Shown here piece by piece: positions 34,910 to 43,112 of a DNA stretch of 64,000 bases (position 1 is its first letter; every line of letters starts with the position of its first letter). The notes beneath the pieces were generated by a model. The model saw only the letters and a program-made list of their open reading frames with translations. It was not told where the DNA came from and searched no databases. This DNA is from an uncultured Desulfocapsa sp. (lineage in GTDB: Bacteria; Desulfobacterota; Desulfobulbia; Desulfobulbales; Desulfocapsaceae): positions 1-64,000 of the forward strand of contig CAMZKT010000009.1 in assembly GCA_947311435.1 (NCBI GenBank). Direction: 5' to 3'. The position numbers were made by a program, and so were the translations under genes.

Positions 34910-34913
34910 AAGT

Positions 34914-35780
34914 ATGAAACAGCCGAACAGGGTATCCAACTATCTGCAAAGCTATGGTCTCACCACTGCGCCTTTCAGACTTTCTCCTGATCCGGAGTTT
35001 TTCTTCCCATCCAACACCCACATAGCAGCACGGGAGGTTCTAAAACACTCCATCCAGAACAATGAAGGTTTTATGGTTCTCTCTGGACAGGCTGGAACCG
35101 GTAAAACTCTGCTGCTCCGACTTTTACTCAAAGAGGTGGAGAAAGAAAAACATTCTGTTCTCATTATCAATCCTGTGCTGACACCGGCTGCTCTCCTCCA
35201 CCAGATCCTCGCCGAACTTGGGTTCAACCTTGATCCTGCCACTGGTGAAGCTGGTCTTATGACAGCCTTTCAGAAGATCCTTTTCAAGCTGGCGGCGAAA
35301 AATAAAGATCTTCTTATCATCATTGACGAAGCCCAGAATATGCCGCTGGCGACCATGGAATATCTGCGCATGCTTTCAAATATTGAAACCAGCCGAAAAA
35401 AACTCCTGCAAATCCTCTTAACCGGCCAACCCGAACTGGACATACTTCTTGAAGATGTAAGCCTGGCACAGCTCAACCAGCGGATTGTCGTTCATGAGAA
35501 ACTTCGTCCCCTATCTGCAAAAGAAACCGTTGAATATGTAAACTACCGCCTGGCCAAAGCGGGTCGCGGAGACATCGGGCTCACCTGGTTTGCCAAAAGA
35601 GCATTGTATCGCTTAACAGATGGTATCCCCCGCCTAATAAATCGGCTCATGGACAGAACACTGTTAATGGCCTGTACTGATTATGATACAAAACTGTCTC
35701 GAAAACATATCTGTGCCGCAGATTCCACTCTCCCAAAAGGATACAGAAAAAAAGGGCTTTTTCTGTTTTTCTGTAGATGA
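34914..35780 (+). CDS. mshM: MshM/ExeA-like AAA ATPase
   Basis: A 288-residue ATPase related to ExeA and MshM, which help place or assemble secretins with the cell wall. The ORF track starts inside mshG at 34812; the first sensible start is the ATG at 34914, four bases after the mshG stop. Walker A is GQAGTGKT at 58-65 and Walker B LLIIIDEAQNM; the sensor/arginine region is LTGQPELDILL. The front NYLQSYGLTTAPFRLSPDPEFFF is the typical ExeA start. Unlike long ExeA, no peptidoglycan-binding domain or membrane span follows, as is usual for MshM. Confidence 0.88.
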   Translation: MKQPNRVSNYLQSYGLTTAPFRLSPDPEFFFPSNTHIAAREVLKHSIQNNEGFMVLSGQAGTGKTLLLRLLLKEVEKEKHSVLIINPVLTPAALLHQILAELGFNLDPATGEAGLMTAFQKILFKLAAKNKDLLIIIDEAQNMPLATMEYLRMLSNIETSRKKLLQILLTGQPELDILLEDVSLAQLNQRIVVHEKLRPLSAKETVEYVNYRLAKAGRGDIGLTWFAKRALYRLTDGIPRLINRLMDRTLLMACTDYDTKLSRKHICAADSTLPKGYRKKGLFLFFCR

Positions 35781-35798
35781 AAACTTCACAGGCCAAAC

Positions 35799-37253
35799 AT
35801 GAATAATCCACAGTGGATACTCCAAAGAACTCCCAATGGGCGCTTGTTGGGCACTTCAATCAAACGCAGGGGAAAGGTGTTTCATTGCGCAGCAGTTCAA
35901 GAGATATCTGATTCCAGCAGGCTTAAGGGGAAAGCCTGTATCTGCATGGATTCCTACAAAACAGTTGTGGAAGTTGCTGAGTTCCCACTGGTAAAAAAGA
36001 ATATCCTTCAACTGCAAGTCAAAAACAGAATCGAACTTCTTGCAATTTTTGATGTCAATGAAGCTTTTACCATTTCCCACAAGCTTATCAGCCAACAGGC
36101 ACAGGTCCAGTTGTTGAGTATTATCGCAATCCCCGAGGAACTCATTGTTTCTGGTATTCACAAGCTCACCGAATCATACAATATCGATCTTATAAACTGC
36201 GTTTCCATGGCTGCATCTGTAGCGAGTCTTTTGCAACAACTAAGCCACGAAGCCTTTATTGTACTCCTGATAAGCAGGCATAAAGCATATGTCCTTGGTG
36301 TTCAGGATGGAAATGCGTTGTTTATCCAAGGTGTTCCAATAGGCTACGGTGGAGAAGTAGAGCCTGATGCAACCATGCATGCCATAACTATTGGGAGACA
36401 AACTCTTGCCAGTAAATTTGAAATCGAATCAAGTCGTTTCCTCTGCATGGGAGAAGAAAGAGGAAAAGTAAACTGTGAAGATCTGGGGGAAGAAAACTGG
36501 ACACCCGACTGGAGTCACTGTCTCAAAGCGAATGGCCAGGATGTTCTCCACTACCCCGCTCTCTTCGGCACTCTTTTTACCCATGGCAACTACTCGTACC
36601 TTCCGGACGAATATGTTCTGGCACTCCGCTTAAAGCAACTCAGTCGCTCCCTGGTTTTTGCTGCCTCCTTTGGTACTGTTCTTCTTTCGGGATTGTATTA
36701 CATGAACCTGCAAAAAATTATCCCTCTTCGTGCTCAGCTTCAAAAAGAACGTATGAATGTATCGCAGGATATTGACAGGTTAAGACAAAAACTTCCCTCC
36801 CCCGACACTGTCTCGAGAATAAATTCCTATATACACATTGAAGAAGGTGCTGCACAACAAGCATCTGTCTCCCAATTCCTGCAGCGAATAGCTTCTGTTT
36901 TACCTGATAATGTACTACTGCTGGGCATGGAAATAACACGAAAGAGTGGCAGCAAAGAACAGGAAAATTTGGCTGTAGTCCCGGCTCCTGGTCAATTCCC
37001 CGCCATGGAGCCAGAGCTCTCCGGTCAGACGACCAGCAAAGCAAAGGCGGAATCACTTCTTGAGCAGCAACTCAGTGTTCAATTCAGTTGCATAAGTGAA
37101 GGGGATTACAGCCGGGTAAAGGCCAGATTTGAAAAAGCAGTCAAAGGCTTCTCTTCACTCTTTGCCCTCCGTTCAATTAGCTGGGGATACGATGAAAACA
37201 ATTCACAAGGCCATCTGGACTGCGAATTGCTGCTTAACGGAGAAAAAAAATGA
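35799..37253 (+). CDS. mshI: MshI-like pilus assembly protein (PilM/PilN-type fusion)
   Basis: A 484-residue protein in which the N-terminal half has an actin-like ATPase fold resembling PilM (SYKTVVEVAEFPLVKKNILQ, AFIVLLISRHKAYVLGVQDG). It is joined to one membrane span (LVFAASFGTVLLSGLYYMNL, near residues 290-310) and a periplasmic coiled and ferredoxin-like part resembling PilN. This composite is the expected form of MshI in MSHA systems and of GspL in type II secretion. It belongs to the alignment complex linking the cytoplasmic motor to the secretin. Its stop overlaps the start of the next gene by ATGA. Confidence 0.8.
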   Translation: MNNPQWILQRTPNGRLLGTSIKRRGKVFHCAAVQEISDSSRLKGKACICMDSYKTVVEVAEFPLVKKNILQLQVKNRIELLAIFDVNEAFTISHKLISQQAQVQLLSIIAIPEELIVSGIHKLTESYNIDLINCVSMAASVASLLQQLSHEAFIVLLISRHKAYVLGVQDGNALFIQGVPIGYGGEVEPDATMHAITIGRQTLASKFEIESSRFLCMGEERGKVNCEDLGEENWTPDWSHCLKANGQDVLHYPALFGTLFTHGNYSYLPDEYVLALRLKQLSRSLVFAASFGTVLLSGLYYMNLQKIIPLRAQLQKERMNVSQDIDRLRQKLPSPDTVSRINSYIHIEEGAAQQASVSQFLQRIASVLPDNVLLLGMEITRKSGSKEQENLAVVPAPGQFPAMEPELSGQTTSKAKAESLLEQQLSVQFSCISEGDYSRVKARFEKAVKGFSSLFALRSISWGYDENNSQGHLDCELLLNGEKK

Positions 37254-37732
37254 TTTTTTTAACTCCCCGTATAAATAAATTAACGCTCCTCTTCCAACTG
37301 ATGATTATTGTCCTTTTTGCTTTCTCCCTCTATTTATACCTGGCCAGCAGGGTGGAAGAACGCTCCATCAGGCATGAACTTGAGCGACTCCCCTCTCAAC
37401 GTGTTCAACTTAAACAGACCCTGAAAACTCTTGCTGCCTATCATTCATTGCTGGAGTCCAATACTGCACTCACGACTCTCCCTTCGAGCCTCAACTGGGA
37501 GGAGGTTGAATTCAACTGGACATCGGTGTCCTTTGCGGAGCTTTTACAAAGAATTGACGAACTTTCTCGTCAACAGAAAATTTTTGTGCTGGAATCCTTT
37601 TCAGCACGCATTCAAAGCGGTGGGAAAACATCCCCCCGACAAACAAAAACTCCCGCAAAAACCACTGGCTTCCCGAATTTCAGTGACAGAATATTTCATA
37701 TGCGAGGATATTTTTTATGTCCAGCTCCATAA
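37250..37732 (+). CDS. MshJ-like pilus alignment protein (PilO/GspM type)
   Basis: A 160-residue single-span inner-membrane protein: a short cytoplasmic N-terminus, a span at LLFQLMIIVLFAFSLYLYLA, then a periplasmic coiled coil and a small domain. Length, topology and position after the MshI-type gene fit MshJ or PilO. The sequence itself is poorly conserved, so the call rests on context. It overlaps the following gene by 16 bp. Confidence 0.65.
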   Translation: MIFLTPRINKLTLLFQLMIIVLFAFSLYLYLASRVEERSIRHELERLPSQRVQLKQTLKTLAAYHSLLESNTALTTLPSSLNWEEVEFNWTSVSFAELLQRIDELSRQQKIFVLESFSARIQSGGKTSPRQTKTPAKTTGFPNFSDRIFHMRGYFLCPAP

Positions 37733-38229
37733 ATGACATCGGCAAAAGATTCACTTATTCTGCAATTCCACTCGCCCTTATCCTGACAAGTGGTGCCGCC
37801 ATATGGCTCGGGGCGATACACAGTGAATCCCAATTTCGAAATCCTCCTCTGCACCTTCCTGAATTTCACTTTCAATCCAGTGAGCATACAGTCATGGCAG
37901 AACCTCAAACCACTCCGGCTATGGAACAACGCTCTTTCCATGTTAGGCAGGAAGCCCACAACAATATTTTCGGCTCAGAAGTGGTGGCCAAACAGGAAGA
38001 CAGGAATCTGGAAACCATGGAACTGTCCCTTGGGCTCATCGTTATTAAAGGGAAAAACAGGTTTTGTCTCACCAATGGAGTTATGCTTGCTGAAGGTGCC
38101 AGTGTCAACGGTTTCCAGGTTCAACGTATTGAAGAGAACAGGGTGTGGTACAAAATTGCCGACTCTTTTTGCTCTCTTCAGCCAGGTGAAAGAAAAAATA
38201 TCGATATGGAAGGAAAGGTCATAGAATGA
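37717..38229 (+). CDS. MshK/PilP-like pilus protein
   Basis: A 170-residue protein with one N-terminal membrane span (YSAIPLALILTSGAAIWLGA), a Pro/Gln-rich periplasmic linker and a C-terminal beta-domain resembling the GspC homology region (LIVIKGKNRFCLTNGVMLAE and FQVQRIEENRVWYK). Such proteins touch the periplasmic side of the secretin. The position directly before the secretin gene (ATGA overlap) supports the assignment to the MshK/PilP slot. Confidence 0.65.
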   Translation: MSSSINDIGKRFTYSAIPLALILTSGAAIWLGAIHSESQFRNPPLHLPEFHFQSSEHTVMAEPQTTPAMEQRSFHVRQEAHNNIFGSEVVAKQEDRNLETMELSLGLIVIKGKNRFCLTNGVMLAEGASVNGFQVQRIEENRVWYKIADSFCSLQPGERKNIDMEGKVIE

Positions 38230-39839
38230 ATATACTATCTGGAAAGATACCTACCTGCTTCTTGCAGAGTACCTTATGTATAGCAGTATTGGTATTTGGA
38301 GGATGCAGCGCGAAAACAATGGACTCCCGCCAGGCCGAGCCACCACCTGTAGCCCCCCCCCGGCAGATGGACAGAGACTTGGCATGGAAAGATTCTGTTA
38401 ATGATGTGTTCCATAACGAATCTGACCGGCCACCGGAACTCCCGGCACCACGATTCAAATCTTTAAGCCCTCTCGATAATGAAACGATCAGTATCAGTGT
38501 AGTGGATGAAAGCTATGGTCAGGTTTTACAGGCACTGGCTCATGCAGCAGCCTTGAATCTTACCATTTCATCGGCCACAACTTCAGTGCTTGGCGGTAAC
38601 ACCCGGCTCACAGCAGAATATCAGGATATGTCTGTTCGTGCCGTGCTTGATGCTGTCTGTAGAATGCTCAATATTGCCTGGCACGAAGATAGCGGTGTAT
38701 TGTTTATTGAACCCTATGTCAGAAAAATCATCGACCTCGACTTTCTCAGTTCCGTTCGCCAATCCTCCTTTGAAGTGGGCGGGGACGTTTTAGGTTCTGC
38801 CAACGGCGGTGGCGGTGATGAAGCAAATGCCTCCCCCCTGCAGGGGAGCTTTACTCTTAAAGGAGAAACCTCTGCTACGGCCACCGACATTTACAGCAAT
38901 ATTGAGGCATCCATGGAACAATTGCTGGGCGGGGAAGGTTCCTATGTCTTAAACCGTCAAACAGGAAGTCTCCTTATCCACTCACGACCTGCCACTGTCA
39001 AACTGACAGAAGATTACATAGCAGACCTGCGAGAGAAATATCAACGTCAAGTGCTCATAGAAGCAAAAATTATTGAGGTTGGTCTTTCCAAAAAACATGA
39101 GCTTGGTATCGACTGGAAAACCGTGGGAGCCGTCATAAGTAACTTACCACTGCCTACTGCCGAAGAAACATTACCACTGCGTACTGCCGAAGAAACATTA
39201 GTAAATATTGTTCCCGGAGTTGGTCAGGCAAACTCTTTTTACTCCATGACCATTAACTCAAAATATTCTGACATTAACGGTATTTTTCATGCTTTAGAGG
39301 AATTTGGCACACTCAAGATTTTATCAAATCCACGACTTAAAGCAATGAATGGTCAGTCTGCCCTGATAAGTGTCGGCCAGTCCGTTTCCTACCTGCGTAA
39401 CTTTGAGAAAACAACGCAAGGAACGGGGAATGATCGTACTGAGGAAATCACAACTGAAATTGGATCCGTGTTTGATGGCGTACTTTTAGGGGTAACACCG
39501 GTGATTGAGAGTGATGGCTGGGTTTCACTGCATATTGTTCCCATTAAAAGTGATCTTGTCGAGCTTGAAACCGTGGAATTTGGAAGCATACTCTCTCCCT
39601 ATCAAGTCACCCTGCCCAGGGTGAACCTGCGTGAGATATCAACCGTTGCTCGTGTCAAATCAGGGGATGTTGTCCTCCTCGGCGGTTTGATCATGGATTT
39701 TGATGATGTGGATGAAAACGGGCTTCCTTTCCTCTCTGACCTGCCAGGCTTGGGGCGGCTGTTTAGTTATGAGGCCACAGAAAAAAAACATGTGGAACTT
39801 GTTATTGCATTGCAAATCAAGGTGCTGGGAAAAAGGTGA
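38226..39839 (+). CDS. mshL: secretin MshL, outer-membrane pilus channel
   Basis: The outer-membrane channel through which the pilus exits, 537 residues. It starts as a lipoprotein (VFGGC, Cys27). An N-domain region (SISVVDESYGQVLQALAHAA ... PARPATVKL-like, here IHSRPATVKLTEDYI) is followed by the C-terminal secretin barrel (GTLKILSNPRLKAMNGQSAL, SVSYLRNFE, GSILSPYQVTLP, GDVVLLGGLI). Two curiosities lie in the gene: a C9 run near codon 42 and a 27-bp in-frame tandem duplication at 39144-39197, giving LPLPTAEETLPLRTAEETL. It lies between the periplasmic alignment genes and the TPR gene. Confidence 0.9.
   Translation: MNILSGKIPTCFLQSTLCIAVLVFGGCSAKTMDSRQAEPPPVAPPRQMDRDLAWKDSVNDVFHNESDRPPELPAPRFKSLSPLDNETISISVVDESYGQVLQALAHAAALNLTISSATTSVLGGNTRLTAEYQDMSVRAVLDAVCRMLNIAWHEDSGVLFIEPYVRKIIDLDFLSSVRQSSFEVGGDVLGSANGGGGDEANASPLQGSFTLKGETSATATDIYSNIEASMEQLLGGEGSYVLNRQTGSLLIHSRPATVKLTEDYIADLREKYQRQVLIEAKIIEVGLSKKHELGIDWKTVGAVISNLPLPTAEETLPLRTAEETLVNIVPGVGQANSFYSMTINSKYSDINGIFHALEEFGTLKILSNPRLKAMNGQSALISVGQSVSYLRNFEKTTQGTGNDRTEEITTEIGSVFDGVLLGVTPVIESDGWVSLHIVPIKSDLVELETVEFGSILSPYQVTLPRVNLREISTVARVKSGDVVLLGGLIMDFDDVDENGLPFLSDLPGLGRLFSYEATEKKHVELVIALQIKVLGKR
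39144..39197 (+). repeat. 27-bp tandem repeat inside mshL
   Basis: Units 39144-39170 and 39171-39197 differ at a single base (TTACCACTGC[C/G]TACTGCCGAAGAAACA pattern). Each encodes nine residues in frame, so copy number could change without breaking the protein. Confidence 0.85.
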
Positions 39840-39867
39840 TTTCTTTCATCAACAGGGAAGAATATTT

Positions 39868-40698
39868 ATGAGTGAGTTATTTAAAGCACTGCAAAAACTT
39901 GAAGAACAAAATGGTTCTGAAGTCTCACAGCCATTTTCCGCTTCCAGTGGCAGGCAGGCAGAAAAAAGTCCCCGGCCATACCTTAAATCAATCCTGCTCT
40001 GTGGTTTATTGTTGCTGCTAACTCTTTCCTGTCTGGGGTTTCTCTGGTTTGGCAGAGACTACTTCACACCTTCGTCGCCCATGGCAACAAAAAGTTCTGT
40101 AGCAGTCAAGGAGGATCAACTCCTGCCCAAGGCTAAACCTGTTTCCATACCACAGACCAAGCAGATTTCAGCCGAAGCCGAAGAGACTCTTTTACCGGAA
40201 CCTGTAAATATTGTGGAAGTAGACCCTATTCTTCCTGATGAGACAACATCACCTCAGAAACCAGTAAGCACAACGCAGCACAACATAATGGAGGGGAGTA
40301 TCCTTTCTGTAGCACCTCTAACAATCAGACAAGAAGTTCAGCTCCAAACAGTGAGCCTTGAACAGTTTATAGCAAGCTCCACTGATGAAATGGAAAAAGA
40401 GCAAAACAGAAACAGACAGAGAAAACGAATAGTATATCAGGCTGAGAAAATGCGGGAGGAGAATAATTTAGCACAAGCTCTTACTCTCTATAAAAAGGCC
40501 TGGTTATTTGGCCCGAATCCCGGTCTTGCAAATAATCTTGCCGCTATCCTTATCCAGTCCAGGCAGTATGAAGAAGCAGAAGAGTACCTGAAACAGGCTA
40601 TTTCACTGGCACCCGATGATGAGGATCTACGATATAACCTTAACATCGCACAAGAAGGCAGGAAGCGAAAAAAAATGCCACTAGCCAAACAGCAATGA
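39868..40698 (+). CDS. mshN: MshN-like TPR membrane protein
   Basis: The ORF track begins at 39700 inside mshL; the ATG at 39868, preceded by AGGGAAG, is the real start and gives 276 residues. A short cytoplasmic N-terminus (MSELFKALQKLEEQNG) leads into one membrane span (ILLCGLLLLLTLSCLGFLWF), a Pro/Glu-rich periplasmic spacer, and a C-terminal tetratricopeptide pair (NNLAQALTLYKKAWLFGPNP, RQYEEAEEYLKQAISLAPDD). The order after mshL and the single-span plus TPR build match MshN of MSHA pili. Confidence 0.78.
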   Translation: MSELFKALQKLEEQNGSEVSQPFSASSGRQAEKSPRPYLKSILLCGLLLLLTLSCLGFLWFGRDYFTPSSPMATKSSVAVKEDQLLPKAKPVSIPQTKQISAEAEETLLPEPVNIVEVDPILPDETTSPQKPVSTTQHNIMEGSILSVAPLTIRQEVQLQTVSLEQFIASSTDEMEKEQNRNRQRKRIVYQAEKMREENNLAQALTLYKKAWLFGPNPGLANNLAAILIQSRQYEEAEEYLKQAISLAPDDEDLRYNLNIAQEGRKRKKMPLAKQQ

Positions 40699-40882
40699 AC
40701 CGCCCGGCTCTTTTCTGCTAAATCTTCGATATAAAAATGATTCTTCCCCGATATTCTGTAGTCACAGGTCCCCTATCCCCTAGATAAAATCAAGTTCATA
40801 AAAGAAAAATAATTTGATTAAAAAATCTTCAGCCCATAACATTAATTATGCTATTTTTAATTAACCAATCCATGGAGAAAAA

Positions 40883-41548
40883 ATGAACACATCTCGGAAC
40901 CATAAAAAAAACAAACAGACTATTCTCAGGAACGACAAGGGATTTACCCTTATCGAGTTAGCTATTGTTTTAGTTATCATCGGCCTTATACTTGGTTCGG
41001 TTCTAAAAGGAAAAGACCTAATCAATAGTGCCAAGCAAAAGAATTTTTACAACAGCTTTCTCAAAAACTGGCAGTTAAGTGTTGCATCATATTATGACAG
41101 AACCGGATATGTCCTTGGTGATTCCACAATAAACGGGGGGACAGCAGCCATCGTAAACGGGGTGTTTGACGACATTTCAGGCGCTAATTTTGGAGCTACC
41201 GGTGGAATTGATGAAACATTGAAAAAGGTTGGTCTTGAAGTACCCGTCAGCAATACAGCCAAGAGCGGTCAATATACGTTTAAAGGTGCTTATAGTGGCA
41301 GCCAACTCATCACCTTGAGCCTCTGGAAAGTATACAGCCACACAGATCTTCGTTATGCTAATCGCTTGTATTTACAGTATGTCCCCACTGACTTAGCTAT
41401 TGCCCTGGATAAAATCATTGATGGTCAGATGGATTCCAGAGCTGGATCCTTCAGGCAATACCAAGACAACGCGGACGCAACCAATGGTACATGGCCGGAT
41501 GCCAGCACAACTCCTACAGTAACCGCCTCTCTTCTCATTGATTTCTGA
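40883..41548 (+). CDS. type IV prepilin-like protein, probable MSHA-type pilin
   Basis: A class III signal peptide is clear: a 20-residue basic leader ending in Gly, then FTLIELAIVLVIIGLILG. A prepilin peptidase would cleave after Gly20 and methylate Phe. The 200-residue mature part is longer than a minor pseudopilin and has no obvious disulfide pair. It follows mshN by about 185 bp, with its own ribosome binding site (GGAG) and probably its own promoter. It may be the main pilin or a minor pilin. A prepilin peptidase gene is not in the window. Confidence 0.82.
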   Translation: MNTSRNHKKNKQTILRNDKGFTLIELAIVLVIIGLILGSVLKGKDLINSAKQKNFYNSFLKNWQLSVASYYDRTGYVLGDSTINGGTAAIVNGVFDDISGANFGATGGIDETLKKVGLEVPVSNTAKSGQYTFKGAYSGSQLITLSLWKVYSHTDLRYANRLYLQYVPTDLAIALDKIIDGQMDSRAGSFRQYQDNADATNGTWPDASTTPTVTASLLIDF

Positions 41549-41597
41549 TTCTACGAAAGCTGACATCTAATCCGGAATTATTTTCGGATTAGAAGAA

Positions 41598-42030
41598 AAA
41601 TATGGGACAGACCACGTTTGTTCGTTGGCTTTTTTACGATTCCAATTAAATTTGCAGCGTGGTCTCACCCTGGAATCAATTGGCTTCTGTCCCCTATTTG
41701 TCCTTGTCTTGCTTGCCAATTATACTACCCTGCTGTATATTGAACATATGGCTACAATGAACTCAGACATATATGATGCTTTTCGTGCTGCAGGTTGCGA
41801 TGAAGAAAAAGCTCGAAAAGCTGCGGAAGCAGTCTTTGAATCTCAGGCTGCCACCAAAGGCGATATTCACGAGCTACGAAAAGACTTTCATAAGATAGAC
41901 AAACAACTAGTTGTCATTAAGTGGATGATCGCTCTTGTTCTTACCACCACTGCAATTCCTTTTTTGAAGGGACTTATTATTCCGTAGGTTCCTAGAGTAA
42001 CAAAAATCAATCGGGGTCTGTCCCCTATTT
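41598..42030. mobile_element. small element with 16-bp inverted terminal repeats, non-autonomous
   Basis: AAATATGGGACAGACC (41598-41613) and GGTCTGTCCCCTATTT (42015-42030) are inverted repeats with one mismatch. An internal copy, CTGTCCCCTATTT, sits at 41687-41699. The left part can fold (GACCACG/CGTGGTC; GATTCCA/TGGAATC). GGGGACAGACC-type ends, as I recall, accompany REP-associated tyrosine transposase elements in many proteobacteria. No transposase is encoded here; the only ORF is the small coiled-coil gene 41748-41987. Confidence 0.5.
41748..41987 (+). CDS. small coiled-coil membrane protein inside the inverted-repeat element
   Basis: The ORF track starts at 41625, but that front part lies in the repeat structure; MATMNSDIYDAFRAAGCDEE at 41748 is a sensible start and gives 79 residues. 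A helical N-terminal half (KARKAAEAVFESQAATKGDI) is followed by a coiled coil (HELRKDFHKIDKQLVVIKW) and a C-terminal membrane span (MIALVLTTTAIPFLKGLII). This build resembles the DUF1640/CCDC90-like family of small bacterial proteins, often found near mobile or repeated elements. Its function is unknown. It may be cargo of the element. Confidence 0.6.
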   Translation: MATMNSDIYDAFRAAGCDEEKARKAAEAVFESQAATKGDIHELRKDFHKIDKQLVVIKWMIALVLTTTAIPFLKGLIIP

Positions 42031-42061
42031 CCCACTATTCGATTAACCTTCAGGCAAGGTT

Positions 42062-42985
42062 TCAAGGTATCACAATATCCACCTGACCGTCAAAAGTAGT
42101 TCCTGAAGCACAATTGCTGACACCTAAGCCCGCATCACATTTGGCAAGATCCACAAAACTTATCTGATAGTCACAGCTATTACTCATTCCGTTATTATAA
42201 TAAACCTTCTTTCCTAAACTCGCTGTTGCCGTATCAAGACCTCCAGAAAGACAGCCATCACTGTCACTATACCAAACCTTCCCACCCCCCAATATAGTTA
42301 CTTCAATTTTTGTGTTTTGGGCATTACAAATATTCGCAGACAATTCTCCAAAACTTAACTCAATGACCAAATCATCACGGCCAACCGTGCTATCATAAGG
42401 ATTGGAAGACATTTCATACTCTCGATCTCCGTTGCTGTTTTTAGCTCCAAATACTTTATCCTCTCCCCTGCTCACAATATACGCCGCAAGATAATAGCCC
42501 TGTCCTGCGGTACCGATATTACCATTGTCCACATCTGTGGTGTTGGTAACACAAACCAGATCACTCCCGCCGCACCCCGCATTGGCTGGACTTCCCAGCC
42601 AAGTATAATAATTATCGAGTTCAAAAAGAATGGAACATAAAATCCCAGAATTTGTTTGAGTTAAGCGGTCAGTTACATCATAACCATAGGGCAATCCATT
42701 GGTATCTTTGCTGACAGAACTGAGATTCAATTCTACATAGGGCAATTCACAGGGAGGAGTAGCACAATTTTTACTGGGAAGTTTACCCCGACTGAGAGCA
42801 TAAGAAACAAGCGAATTCTTAATCATAGCAAGATTACTCTTCTCTTTACTGATTCTGCTCATCTCACGCATGTTTTTCATCATGCCTACACCTGCCGACA
42901 TCAGCAGCCCGACAATAACCAGAACAATACTCAACTCAATAAGGCTAAATCCTTTTTCACATGACTTTTTGGGCTTCCGGTACAT
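42062..42985 (-). CDS. type IV prepilin-like protein (large minor pilin)
   Basis: Class III signal peptide EKG followed by FSLIELSIVLVIVGLLMSAG near the N-terminus; cleavage would be after Gly12 with the start at 42985. The ORF-track start is a TTG; ATGs at 42997 and 42985 are better. The mature portion of nearly 300 residues is cysteine-rich (more than ten Cys), which suggests disulfides in a surface-exposed minor pilin or tip-like protein. It lies on the opposite strand from the pilus operon, just beyond the inverted-repeat element, so it has its own promoter and might be controlled separately. Confidence 0.75.
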   Translation of the reverse strand: MYRKPKKSCEKGFSLIELSIVLVIVGLLMSAGVGMMKNMREMSRISKEKSNLAMIKNSLVSYALSRGKLPSKNCATPPCELPYVELNLSSVSKDTNGLPYGYDVTDRLTQTNSGILCSILFELDNYYTWLGSPANAGCGGSDLVCVTNTTDVDNGNIGTAGQGYYLAAYIVSRGEDKVFGAKNSNGDREYEMSSNPYDSTVGRDDLVIELSFGELSANICNAQNTKIEVTILGGGKVWYSDSDGCLSGGLDTATASLGKKVYYNNGMSNSCDYQISFVDLAKCDAGLGVSNCASGTTFDGQVDIVIP

Positions 42986-43112
42986 TGATAGTTCCATTAT
43001 GTGTCGATTAAAGGGCAAAGGATAACATTCAATACTTTAACTTTCATGATACAGTATTTGCCGATAATAAATCAAATACGCATCAACAATTCCCCCCCCA
43101 AAAAACCTTTTT

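Noticed and set aside
34812-34913. Upstream start of the MshM ORF inside mshG
   Set aside because: The typical ExeA/MshM N-terminus begins at the ATG at 34914, four bases after the mshG stop.
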